From: an uncultured Dorea sp. | Lineage (GTDB): Bacteria > Bacillota > Clostridia > Lachnospirales > Lachnospiraceae | Assembly: GCA_947388185.1 (NCBI GenBank) | Contig: CANDQP010000024.1 | Location: 1-34,672, forward strand | DNA: 34,672 nt | Reading direction: 5' to 3' | Part shown: positions 1 through 7,377 of the stretch, in pieces | How positions within the stretch are numbered: the first letter of the stretch is position 1 | How the letters are laid out: every line of letters starts with the position of its first letter | The notes under the pieces: generated by a model | Told to the model about the DNA's origin: nothing | The model's database searches: none | What the model saw: the letters and a program-made list of their open reading frames with translations, nothing else | Program-made: the position numbers and the translations under genes

Positions 1-590
1 TAATGATTCAGCGCCGTTACAATGATCAGCGTGATGAATGCCACCAGCCAGTTCTGCCAGGAACCGTAATTCTCACTGCCCGCGCCGCCTGCCATATAGT
101 TGATCGCAGTCGGGTACAGTGACAATCCGATGGCAAATACTACCGTGCCTGTGATCAGCGGCGGGAAAAACTTACGGATCTGCTTAATGAAGATCCCAAC
201 GATGATCGCTATCACACCGCCCACGATCTGTGCGCCCAGGATCGTCGCCACATCATAATCTCCGGCAATCGCCTGCATTGTCGGCACATAAGCGAAGCTG
301 ATCCCCATAATGATCGGAAGTCCGGAACCGATGGCAAGCGCCCCCTTGCGCAGCGGAAATAACTGGATAAAGGTAGTCAGCGCAGACATGACCAGCGCCG
401 CCTGTATCAATATGATAGAATCTGCCGATGACAATCCCGCCACCCCTGCCACAATGATCGCCGGTGTCACACATCCTACAATCATCGCCACTACATGCTG
501 CAGCGCCAATGGAATTGCCTGTGAGGCCGACGGCTTTCCATCGATTCTGAATAATTCGCCCGAGGCTCCACTCATTGATTCTCTGCTCAT
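1..590 (-). CDS. NCS2-family purine (xanthine/uric acid type) permease, N-terminal part
   Basis: The frame is open from an ATG at 590 to the left edge (196 codons), so the C-terminal half lies outside the window. The product begins MSRESMSGASGELF and soon reaches PLALQHVVAMIVG, the conserved first membrane helix of the nucleobase:cation symporter-2 family with its Gln-His pair. Further hydrophobic helices follow, including GGVIAIIVGIF and ITGTVVFAIGLSLYP, which is typical of the xanthine/urate branch. It should carry a purine into the cell across the cytoplasmic membrane. An AGGAGG lies 14 bases before the ATG, which is rather far, but no closer start exists. It diverges from a purine-catabolic operon, so xanthine or uric acid is the likely substrate. 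The exact substrate is an inference; the family call is firm. Confidence 0.9.
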   Translation of the reverse strand, partial: MSRESMSGASGELFRIDGKPSASQAIPLALQHVVAMIVGCVTPAIIVAGVAGLSSADSIILIQAALVMSALTTFIQLFPLRKGALAIGSGLPIIMGISFAYVPTMQAIAGDYDVATILGAQIVGGVIAIIVGIFIKQIRKFFPPLITGTVVFAIGLSLYPTAINYMAGGAGSENYGSWQNWLVAFITLIIVTALNH

Positions 591-718
591 CTCTTTTTTT
601 ATTTCCTCCTTTTCTCAAATCGGAACATCTGCTTAAATTAGTAATTTCAGAGAGACCAATCCCGCATCCTTCCATATTCTTTCATTAGTTTTTAACAATT
701 TCCGTTCCTGTTGACTCT

Positions 719-747
719 ATAATAACATCAAATTGCTCAAAGTGCAA
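719..747 (-). promoter_or_regulatory. Sigma-A-type promoter of the purine permease
   Basis: On the minus strand TTGCAC (747-742) is followed after exactly 17 bases by TATTAT (724-719). This predicts a start near 712 and a leader of about 120 bases before the permease ATG at 590. The -35 box lies inside an imperfect dyad, ATTGC-N7-GCAAT (732-748), which could be an operator. Only the hexamers and spacing are visible; activity is inferred. Confidence 0.6.
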
Positions 748-798
748 TCTATATCTCAATATTTTTTTTGTCCCATAAAAATTTTTTATCACATAATT

Positions 799-814
799 CC
801 GCAAAGCCTTGCGG
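799..814. promoter_or_regulatory. Perfect dyad CCGCAA-N4-TTGCGG between divergent promoters
   Basis: A perfect 6-bp inverted repeat with a 4-base centre sits between the two divergent promoters (719-747 and 883-910). No T-run follows on either strand, so it does not look like a terminator. It shares the GCAA/TTGC core with the dyad at 732-748. It is a candidate operator for the HTH regulator encoded at 969-1616. The binding protein is inferred only from position. Confidence 0.35.
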
Positions 815-882
815 TTGCTGGGATTGTATATTTTCAAATACAAAAATATTTTTGTGTATCTAAAAATTTTTTTATTTTTCTA

Positions 883-910
883 TTGCTTTTTTATTTTTTT
901 GTGCTATGAT
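883..910 (+). promoter_or_regulatory. Promoter of the regulator-ygeXYW-carbamate kinase operon
   Basis: TTGCTT (883-888), a 16-base spacer and TATGAT (905-910) give a good sigma-A-type promoter with a start near 917. It settles the start of the next gene: an upstream in-frame ATG at 906 lies inside the -10 box and cannot be used. The ATG at 969, with its own ribosome site, is therefore the real start. The surrounding 700-900 region is very AT-rich. Confidence 0.6.
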
Positions 911-968
911 GGACGTAGAGAGACCGAAAAAAATGAAAATTGAAGAACGTAGAAACGGAGGTATCCAT

Positions 969-1616
969 ATGGCAATATCCAGATTAGATATGTTAAAACA
1001 GATTGCGGCCGGACTCGCAGCGCAGTTCGGAGAGAACTGCGAGATTGTTGTACACGACCTGACTGCCGAACCGGCGAACAGTTCTATCGTACATATCGAG
1101 AACGGGAACCTCACCGGCCGACAGATCGGCGATGGTCCGTCCGGCGCAGTCTTAAGCGCTCTCAAGCATCAGAAGGGACCGCTTAAGGACAGACTTGCTT
1201 ACCTGACCAGAACCGAGAGCGGACGGATCTTCAAATCCAGCACCATCTATATCAACGATGACAACGGAGACTTGCACTATATCCTTTCTATCAATTACGA
1301 TATCACGAATCTCCTTGCGATAGAAAGCAGCATCCACTCCCTCACAAGCTGTGCGGATTCGGATGCACACGCAGAGCAGAGTTCACCTAACGTCATCACC
1401 CATGACGTCAACAAGCTGTTATCCGAGCTGATCGAACAGTCCGTTGCCCTGGTAGGAGTACCTGTACCGCTTATGACGAAAGAGGATAAGATCAAGGCGA
1501 TCAATTTCCTTAACGATGCAGGCGCGTTCCTAATTACAAAATCAGGAGATAAAGTAGCGAAATATTTCGGCATCTCCAAGTACACACTCTACAGCTATGT
1601 AGACATCAACAAATAG
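969..1616 (+). CDS. YheO/DauR-like PAS-HTH transcriptional regulator
   Basis: This 215-residue protein starts at ATG 969, seven bases after CGGAGG. The N-terminal half (about residues 10-115, including NCEIVVHDL and the GDGPSGAVL stretch) resembles the PAS-like sensor of YheO proteins. The C-terminal 60 residues end in DKVAKYFGISKYTLYSYV, a helix-turn-helix of the kind found in the D-arginine regulator DauR. It is the first gene of the operon, 32 bases before ygeX, and diverges from the purine permease. It is therefore the obvious pathway-specific regulator, sensing a purine or ureide intermediate. The family is seen in the sequence; the ligand and the direction of control are inferred. The dyads at 732-748 and 799-814 are the best candidate sites. 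Confidence 0.85.
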   Translation: MAISRLDMLKQIAAGLAAQFGENCEIVVHDLTAEPANSSIVHIENGNLTGRQIGDGPSGAVLSALKHQKGPLKDRLAYLTRTESGRIFKSSTIYINDDNGDLHYILSINYDITNLLAIESSIHSLTSCADSDAHAEQSSPNVITHDVNKLLSELIEQSVALVGVPVPLMTKEDKIKAINFLNDAGAFLITKSGDKVAKYFGISKYTLYSYVDINK

Positions 1617-1648
1617 TTATTTCATATTATAAGGAGGTTTTTAGAAAA

Positions 1649-2887
1649 ATGAGCAGCACTGGAACAATCAAATGGACGCTCAACAACATTGCCAAAAGCG
1701 ATGATAAGCAGGTTCAGAATATGTCTGTGGAAGAGATGGAGAAGGCAAGTAATTTCCACAAGAGCTTCCCTCAGTATGAGGTCACACCTCTGACCCGCTT
1801 ATCCGGTCTGGCCGATCACCTGGGACTTAGACGACTCTATGTCAAAGACGAGTCATACCGCTTCGGCCTGAATGCATTCAAGGTACTTGGAGGATCTTAT
1901 GCGATCGCGAGATATATCGCACAGCAGACAGGCAAGGATGTAAGTGAGATTCCTTATAACGTACTTACTTCCGAGAAATTAAGAGAAGAATTCGGTCAGG
2001 CGACCTTCTTCACCGCTACCGACGGTAATCACGGACGCGGAATCGCATGGGCTGCCAACAAGCTGGGACAGAAATGTGTCGTAAGAATGCCGAAGGGTAC
2101 CACCCAGACCAGACTCGAGAACATCGCGAAGGAGAATGCGACCGTTACCATCGAGAACCTGAACTACGATGACTGTGTGCGCATGGCGGCTAAGGAAGCC
2201 GAGAACACAGAGCACGGTATTATGGTACAGGACACCGCCTGGGAAGGTTATGAGGAGATCCCGACCTGGATCATGCAGGGTTACGGAACTCTTGCCATGG
2301 AAGCCGACCAACAATTAGCCGAAGACGGATGCCGCCCGACTCACATATTTATCCAGGCAGGCGTCGGATCACTGGCCGGCGCAGTTGTCGGATACTTCGC
2401 AAACCGCTTCAAAGAGAATCCTCCGGTCATGGTCGTTGTGGAAGCCAATGCGGCAGACTGTCTCTACCGCTCCGCTATGCAGGGCGACGGAAGCCGTGTG
2501 GATGTAACCGGTGATATGCTGACCATCATGGCAGGTCTTGCCTGCGGCGAAGCCAACACCGTATCCTGGGATATCTTAAGAAACCACGCCGACGCATTCG
2601 TCTCCTGCCCTGACTGGGTAAGCGCTAACGGCTCGCGTATCTACGGCGCTCCGGTCAAAGGTGATACACAGGTCATCTCCGGTGAGTCCGGATCCGTCAC
2701 CATGGGACTGGTGCACGCGTTGATGACAAAGCCGGAATACAAGGATATCAAGGAAGCCTTGAAGTTAGACGGGAATTCTGAAGTCCTTCTGGTATCCTCA
2801 GAAGGCGATACCGATCCGGACCGTTACCGCGAGATCACCTGGGAAGGGTTATGCGGATCCGATAAGGAACCATTTGCAGGAATATAA
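1649..2887 (+). CDS. dpaL: 2,3-diaminopropionate ammonia-lyase (YgeX)
   Basis: This PLP enzyme of 412 residues splits 2,3-diaminopropionate into pyruvate and two ammonia. The PLP lysine is K78 in NAFKVLGGSYA, at the position known as K77 in the E. coli enzyme. Acidic catalytic residues are matched by D125 in FFTATDGNHGRG and D195 in VQDTAWEGYEE. A GVGSLAG phosphate-binding loop lies in the C-terminal half. Length fits the family. An AAGGAGG site lies upstream. It follows the regulator and precedes ygeY and ygeW, as in the urate-linked clusters of E. coli and gut Firmicutes. There the gene is known to matter for anaerobic uric acid breakdown. Confidence in the family is very high. Confidence 0.96.
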   Translation: MSSTGTIKWTLNNIAKSDDKQVQNMSVEEMEKASNFHKSFPQYEVTPLTRLSGLADHLGLRRLYVKDESYRFGLNAFKVLGGSYAIARYIAQQTGKDVSEIPYNVLTSEKLREEFGQATFFTATDGNHGRGIAWAANKLGQKCVVRMPKGTTQTRLENIAKENATVTIENLNYDDCVRMAAKEAENTEHGIMVQDTAWEGYEEIPTWIMQGYGTLAMEADQQLAEDGCRPTHIFIQAGVGSLAGAVVGYFANRFKENPPVMVVVEANAADCLYRSAMQGDGSRVDVTGDMLTIMAGLACGEANTVSWDILRNHADAFVSCPDWVSANGSRIYGAPVKGDTQVISGESGSVTMGLVHALMTKPEYKDIKEALKLDGNSEVLLVSSEGDTDPDRYREITWEGLCGSDKEPFAGI

Positions 2888-2929
2888 AAAACGTTTGGAA
2901 GACAATAATTATAATAAAGGAGAAGAAAA

Positions 2930-4243
2930 ATGTTAGACTTTAACAAAGTGAAAGAAGCTGCACAGGGATATGAGAAGGATATGACCGCTTTCTTGCGTGC
3001 GATCGTGAAGAATCCGGGCGAGAGCTGTGATGAGAAGGCTCACATTACTACGATCGCTGATGAGATGAGGAAGGTCGGATTCGATGAGGTCCAGATCGAC
3101 CCGCAGGGAAATGTGATCGGCTACATGGGGACCGGCGACAAGATCATCGCATACGATGCACATATTGATACAGTCGGTATCGGCAATATCGAGAACTGGA
3201 ACTTCGACCCATATGAAGGTTATGAGAACGAGACAGAGATCGGCGGACGCGGCGTGTCTGACCAGTGCGGCGGTATCGTATCCTCCGTGTACGGCGCTAA
3301 GATCATGAAAGACCTCGGCCTGATCCCGGAAGGCTGCAAGATCATGGTTGTGGGAACTGTTCAGGAAGAAGACTGTGACGGACTCTGCTGGCAGTATATC
3401 ATCAACGAGGATAAGGTCCGCCCGGAATTCGTTGTTTCCACAGAGCCGACGGACGGCGGTATCTACCGCGGACAGAGAGGACGTATGGAGATCCGCGTAG
3501 ATGTTAAGGGTGTATCCTGCCATGGTTCTGCTCCGGAGCGCGGAGACAACGCGATCTACAAGATGGCAGATATCCTTCAGGATGTCCGCGCATTGAATGA
3601 GAACGACGCAGAAGACGGAACCGAGATCAAGGGTCTTGTTAAGATGTTAGATGCCAAGTATAACCCAGATTGGGAAGAGGCTCGTTTCCTTGGACGCGGT
3701 ACCGTAACCGTATCCCAGATCTTCTACACCTCACCCAGCCGCTGTGCGGTTGCTGATTCCTGTGCGATCTCTCTTGACCGCCGTATGACATTCGGCGAGA
3801 CCTGGGAGAGCTGCCTTGACGAGATCCGCGCTCTGCCAAGCGTTCAGAAGTACGGCGATGATGTGACGGTATCTATGTACAACTACGATCGTCCGTCCTA
3901 CACAGGATGCGTATATGAGATCGAGTGCTACTTCCCGACCTGGGCAATCCCGAAGGATCACAAGGTAACCAAGGCTCTGGAAGCTTCCTACAAGAATCTC
4001 TACGGCGACAACCGTATCGGCGCTGCCGAGACGCTTGAGATGAGAAAGGCCCGTCCGCTGGTTGACAAATGGACCTTCTCTACCAACGGTGTATCTATCA
4101 TGGGAAGGAACGGAATCCCATGTATCGGATTCGGACCCGGCGCAGAGGCTCAGGCCCATGCACCAAACGAGAAGACCTGGAAACAGGATCTTGTAACATG
4201 TGCAGCTGTATATGCTGTTCTTCCTGCAGAATACTGCAAATAA
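2930..4243 (+). CDS. ygeY: YgeY-family selenium-metabolism-linked M20 hydrolase
   Basis: This 437-residue binuclear metal hydrolase belongs to the M20 (ArgE/DapE) superfamily. Metal and catalytic residues are visible: H78 and D80 in [10 protein letters not shown]111 in [10 protein letters not shown], the glutamate pair E146-E147 in [12 protein letters not shown]172 in STEPTDGG, and a late histidine in [11 protein letters not shown]. YgeY proteins are tied by genome context to selenium-dependent molybdenum hydroxylases and purine catabolism. Here it lies between the lyase and the carbamoyltransferase, so removal of a carbamoyl or acyl group from a diaminopropionate derivative is the likely role. 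The exact substrate is inferred. AAGGAG precedes the ATG. Confidence 0.93.
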   Translation: MLDFNKVKEAAQGYEKDMTAFLRAIVKNPGESCDEKAHITTIADEMRKVGFDEVQIDPQGNVIGYMGTGDKIIAYDAHIDTVGIGNIENWNFDPYEGYENETEIGGRGVSDQCGGIVSSVYGAKIMKDLGLIPEGCKIMVVGTVQEEDCDGLCWQYIINEDKVRPEFVVSTEPTDGGIYRGQRGRMEIRVDVKGVSCHGSAPERGDNAIYKMADILQDVRALNENDAEDGTEIKGLVKMLDAKYNPDWEEARFLGRGTVTVSQIFYTSPSRCAVADSCAISLDRRMTFGETWESCLDEIRALPSVQKYGDDVTVSMYNYDRPSYTGCVYEIECYFPTWAIPKDHKVTKALEASYKNLYGDNRIGAAETLEMRKARPLVDKWTFSTNGVSIMGRNGIPCIGFGPGAEAQAHAPNEKTWKQDLVTCAAVYAVLPAEYCK

Positions 4244-4268
4244 AATTAAAATTCGGAGGATTATGATT

Positions 4269-5462
4269 ATGAAAACATTACAGGATTATATTGATAAGTT
4301 AAATGCGTTGAACTTTAAAGAGATGTACAATGGAGATTTCTTCTTAACATGGGAGAAGACGGATGATGAGATCGAAGCGGTATTTACACTTGCTGACGCG
4401 CTTCGTTTCATGAGAGAGAACAATATCTCTACGAAGGTATTCGAGAGCGGGCTTGGAATCTCCTTATTCCGCGACAATTCCACACGTACACGTTTCTCCT
4501 TCGCTTCCGCTTGCAACCTGCTCGGCCTGGAAGTTCAGGACCTTGACGAAGGCAAGTCTCAGGTTGCTCACGGCGAGACAGTCCGCGAGACGGCTAACAT
4601 GATCTCCTTCATGGCTGACGTAATCGGTATCCGCGACGATATGTATATCGGCAAGGGAAATGCTTACATGCACGAAGTTGTTGACGCCGTAACACAGGGC
4701 AACAAGGACGGAATCCTTGAACAGAAGCCTACGCTCGTAAACCTGCAGTGCGATATCGACCATCCGACACAGGCCATGGCCGACATGCTCCACATCATCC
4801 ACGAGTTCGGCGGTGTCGAGAACTTAAAAGGCAAGAAGCTTGCAATGACATGGGCTTACTCTCCTTCTTACGGCAAGCCGCTGTCCGTTCCGCAGGGAAT
4901 CATCGGACTGATGACACGTTTCGGCATGGACGTTGTTCTGGCTCACCCGGAAGGATACGAGATCTTTCCGGAGGTAGAAGAAGTTGCTGCCAAGAACGCG
5001 GAGAAGTCCGGCGGTACATTTACTAAGACCAACAACATGGCAGAGGCATTCAAGGATGCCGATATCGTATATCCTAAGAGCTGGGCTCCGTTCGCAGCTA
5101 TGGAGAAGCGTACAGAGCTCTACGGCAACGGAGATACCGAAGGAATCAAGGCTCTGGAGAAAGAGCTGCTCGCACAGAACGCGGAATACAAGGATTGGGC
5201 TTGTACAGAAGAACTGATGGCTACGACGAAGGACGGCAAGGCCCTCTACATGCACTGTCTGCCAGCCGACATCACTGGCGTAAGCTGTGAGACAGGCGAA
5301 GTTGATGCTTCTGTATTCGATCGCTACAGAGATCCGTTATACAAAGAAGCCAGCTTCAAGCCGTACATCATCGCCGCTATGATCTTCCTTGCGAAATTCG
5401 CTGACCCGGCCGATGTTCTTAAGAAACTGGAAGAAAAGGGCACTCCAAGAGTATTCAAATAG
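4269..5462 (+). CDS. ygeW: Knotted carbamoyltransferase YgeW
   Basis: This 397-residue protein belongs to the aspartate/ornithine carbamoyltransferase fold. The carbamoyl-phosphate motif STRTR is at residues 71-75, HPTQ at 165-168 and HCLP at 329-332. It lacks a standard ornithine or aspartate signature, as in E. coli YgeW. Of two nearby ATGs, the one at 4269 is nine bases from GGAGG while 4263 is only three, so 4269 was chosen. In this operon it most plausibly works backwards, phosphorolysing a ureido compound to carbamoyl phosphate for the next gene product. That direction and the ureido substrate (for example 2,3-diureidopropionate) are inferred from the pathway, not from residues. Confidence 0.94.
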   Translation: MKTLQDYIDKLNALNFKEMYNGDFFLTWEKTDDEIEAVFTLADALRFMRENNISTKVFESGLGISLFRDNSTRTRFSFASACNLLGLEVQDLDEGKSQVAHGETVRETANMISFMADVIGIRDDMYIGKGNAYMHEVVDAVTQGNKDGILEQKPTLVNLQCDIDHPTQAMADMLHIIHEFGGVENLKGKKLAMTWAYSPSYGKPLSVPQGIIGLMTRFGMDVVLAHPEGYEIFPEVEEVAAKNAEKSGGTFTKTNNMAEAFKDADIVYPKSWAPFAAMEKRTELYGNGDTEGIKALEKELLAQNAEYKDWACTEELMATTKDGKALYMHCLPADITGVSCETGEVDASVFDRYRDPLYKEASFKPYIIAAMIFLAKFADPADVLKKLEEKGTPRVFK

Positions 5463-5488
5463 GGAGAAAACAGGAGGAATCATATATT

Positions 5489-6433
5489 ATGGAAAAGAAA
5501 AAAAGAGTTGTGATCGCTCTTGGCGGCAATGCCCTTGGCAATACTCTGCCTGAACAGATGGCAGCCGTGAAGATTACCGCCAAAGCAATCGTAGATCTGA
5601 TCGAAGACGGCTGTGAGGTTGTGGTTTCCCACGGAAACGGCCCGCAGGTCGGCATGGTGAACAACGCTATGATCGCCCTCACCCATGAGGACGAGGCACA
5701 GCCTAATACACCGCTCTCCGTCTGCGTTGCCATGAGTCAGGCTTATATCGGGTATGACCTGCAGAATGCGCTCCGCGAGGAACTGCTGAACCGCAATATC
5801 TCCAACGTGCCGGTGGCAACCATGATTACTCAGGTCCGCGTAGATGAGAATGACCCGGCTTTCCAGAATCCATCCAAACCGATCGGCAAATTCGTCGACG
5901 CCGAGCAGGCGAAGAAGATGGAAGAAAGCTTCAACTATATCATGAAGGAAGATTCCGGAAGAGGCTACCGCCGTGTGGTAGCTTCCCCGAAACCGGTAGA
6001 GATCATCGAGATCGAGACCATCCGTACCATGGTGAATGCCGGAAACCTTGTGATCGCCGGAGGCGGCGGCGGAATCCCGGTTACCAGACAGGGCAATCAT
6101 CTGAAGGGCGCAAGCGCCGTGATCGACAAGGACTTCGCAAGCTGCCTGCTAGCGAAAGAACTAGATGCGGACTACCTGATCATCCTCACTGCGGTAGAAA
6201 AGGTCGCGTTAAACTTCGGTAAGCCGGATGAAAAGTGGCTTGGCGACATCTCCGTAGAAGAAGCGAATCAGTATATCGGCGAAGGACATTTCGCTCCCGG
6301 CTCCATGCTTCCGAAGGTACAGGCCGCAGTCGACTTCGCTTCCTCCAAGAAAGGGCGCACCGCACTGATCACACTCCTTGAGAAATCAAGAGACGCTGTA
6401 CAGGGCAAGACCGGAACCATGTTCCATGCTTAA
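5489..6433 (+). CDS. arcC: Carbamate kinase (YqeA/ArcC type)
   Basis: This 314-residue amino-acid-kinase-fold enzyme converts carbamoyl phosphate and ADP to ATP, ammonia and CO2. Visible motifs are VIALGGNALG near the start, VSHGNGPQVG at about 45-55 and a glycine-rich IAGGGGGIPV at about residue 190. Length is normal. An AGGAGG lies upstream, 26 bases after ygeW ends. Placed directly after a carbamoyltransferase, it gives the operon its energy yield. E. coli has hyuA between ygeY and yqeA; no hydantoinase gene is present here. An arginine deiminase role is less likely, since arcA is absent from the window. Confidence 0.95.
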   Translation: MEKKKRVVIALGGNALGNTLPEQMAAVKITAKAIVDLIEDGCEVVVSHGNGPQVGMVNNAMIALTHEDEAQPNTPLSVCVAMSQAYIGYDLQNALREELLNRNISNVPVATMITQVRVDENDPAFQNPSKPIGKFVDAEQAKKMEESFNYIMKEDSGRGYRRVVASPKPVEIIEIETIRTMVNAGNLVIAGGGGGIPVTRQGNHLKGASAVIDKDFASCLLAKELDADYLIILTAVEKVALNFGKPDEKWLGDISVEEANQYIGEGHFAPGSMLPKVQAAVDFASSKKGRTALITLLEKSRDAVQGKTGTMFHA

Positions 6434-6437
6434 ATAC

Positions 6438-6474
6438 AAGGGATATAGTAATATCGGATATTACTATATCCCTT
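6438..6474 (+). terminator. Long hairpin ending the purine operon
   Basis: An 18-bp perfect inverted repeat (6438-6455 and 6457-6474, AAGGGATATAGTAATATC and its complement) begins 5 bases after the carbamate kinase stop. The stem is AT-rich except for a GGG/CCC base, and the following tract (CTCTATATCT) is only partly T-rich. It probably terminates or stabilises the 3' end of the message, perhaps incompletely. Confidence 0.6.
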
Positions 6475-6522
6475 CTCTATATCTGGTGTGACTTCATCAC
6501 AGACTCAATCTTTTCCTTCCTG

Positions 6523-6528
6523 TATAAT
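6523..6528 (+). promoter_or_regulatory. Possible -10 box of the ferredoxin pair
   Basis: A perfect TATAAT follows the operon-end hairpin and lies 27 bases before the ferredoxin start. No convincing -35 hexamer is seen 16-18 bases upstream, so the promoter may be weak or activator-dependent, or the pair may depend on read-through. Confidence 0.35.
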
Positions 6529-6554
6529 AAAGAAAAAACAAAAGGAGTTTCACC

Positions 6555-6752
6555 ATGACAAAAAGGAAAGCGGCTGTCAGTATCCGGGAATGTGTTGCCT
6601 GCGGATGCTGCATAAAAGTCTGTCCGCGAAACGCAATCACCGTTCCTCATGGCATCCATGCAGTCATTGACAGGGAGTTATGCATTGGATGCGGGAAATG
6701 TGTAAAGGAATGCCCTGCAAGTATTATCTCATTGGAGGTGTCAGAGAAATGA
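6555..6752 (+). CDS. Small 2x[4Fe-4S] ferredoxin-like protein
   Basis: This 65-residue protein has two complete CxxCxxCxxxC clusters: CVACGCCIKVCPRN in the first half and CIGCGKCVKECPAS in the second. That is the plan of a bacterial 2[4Fe-4S] ferredoxin. It is cytosolic and should carry electrons. AAAGGAG lies before the ATG at 6555. Its TGA stop overlaps the ATG of the next gene (ATGA), so the two are translationally coupled and probably partners. The electron donor and acceptor are not shown. It lies just downstream of the purine operon, which could supply redox demand, but that link is only positional. Confidence 0.9.
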   Translation: MTKRKAAVSIRECVACGCCIKVCPRNAITVPHGIHAVIDRELCIGCGKCVKECPASIISLEVSEK

Positions 6753-7330
6753 AAAGGAAAAAGAAATGGTACGATTATCTTTGGATTGCCTCTCTTACCT
6801 ACCTGATCCTTGGATTTTTCAATATCCTCTTTGCATGGCTGGGCCTTTTATGCTTTTTTATCCCTCTTGCCATAGCGGTTGTACAGGGCAATAAGGCGTA
6901 CTGCAACAAATATTGCGGCAGAGGTCAGCTATTTTCCCTGGTCGGCGGCAGGTTCGGACTGTCACGCAAAAAGGATATCCCCGGTTGGATGAGATCCGGC
7001 TGTTTCCGATATGGATTTTTGATATTCTTCTTTGCAATGTTCTTCCTTATGCTGTGGAACACCTGGCTGGTTTTCGCCGGAGCTAAGGATCTCGGCACTG
7101 CGGTAACACTGCTGTGGACATTCAAACTCCCATGGCATTGGGCTTACCACGGCACATTTTTCTCCGACGGCGTAGCCCAGTTTGCTTTCGGCTTCTACAG
7201 TGTGATGCTTACCTCCACCATATTAGGATTCCTTACCATGGTCATGTTCAAACCCCGTTCCTGGTGCGTATACTGTCCCATGGGAACAATGACGCAGCTT
7301 ATATGCAAAGCAAAAACAAATCAGAACTAA
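6749..7330 (+). CDS. Membrane protein with NapH/NosR-like Fe-S cysteine motifs
   Basis: This 193-residue protein has about four hydrophobic segments: two near residues 8-45, one at about 85-105 and one in the C-terminal third. Two cysteine clusters lie at membrane edges, CNKYCGRG after the second helix and CVYCPMGTMTQLIC near the C-terminus. This resembles the 4Fe-4S membrane module (Fer4_5) of NapH, NosR and CcoG. The start at 6749 has a GGAGG ten bases upstream inside the ferredoxin gene, and overlaps it by four bases. It probably passes electrons between the small ferredoxin and a membrane or quinone partner. No known complex could be assigned. Confidence 0.75.
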   Translation: MKRKKKWYDYLWIASLTYLILGFFNILFAWLGLLCFFIPLAIAVVQGNKAYCNKYCGRGQLFSLVGGRFGLSRKKDIPGWMRSGCFRYGFLIFFFAMFFLMLWNTWLVFAGAKDLGTAVTLLWTFKLPWHWAYHGTFFSDGVAQFAFGFYSVMLTSTILGFLTMVMFKPRSWCVYCPMGTMTQLICKAKTNQN

Positions 7331-7333
7331 GAG

Positions 7334-7369
7334 AAGTGTGAAGCCATACATAATAAAGGCTTCACACTT
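7334..7369. terminator. Bidirectional terminator between convergent genes
   Basis: A perfect 12-bp stem (AAGTGTGAAGCC at 7334-7345, complement at 7358-7369) with a 12-base loop begins four bases after the plus-strand membrane gene. It ends nine bases before the stop of the minus-strand hydrolase. The T-tracts are short on both sides, so efficiency is uncertain. Confidence 0.65.
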
Positions 7370-7377
7370 CCGTCCCT

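Noticed and set aside
253-675. Minus-strand open frame of 140 codons at the left edge
   Set aside because: It is out of frame with the NCS2 permease, which has the family's conserved first helix and its own start at 590.
906-968. Longer start for the PAS/HTH regulator at ATG 906
   Set aside because: That ATG lies inside the -10 box of the promoter, and the ATG at 969 has a well-spaced CGGAGG.
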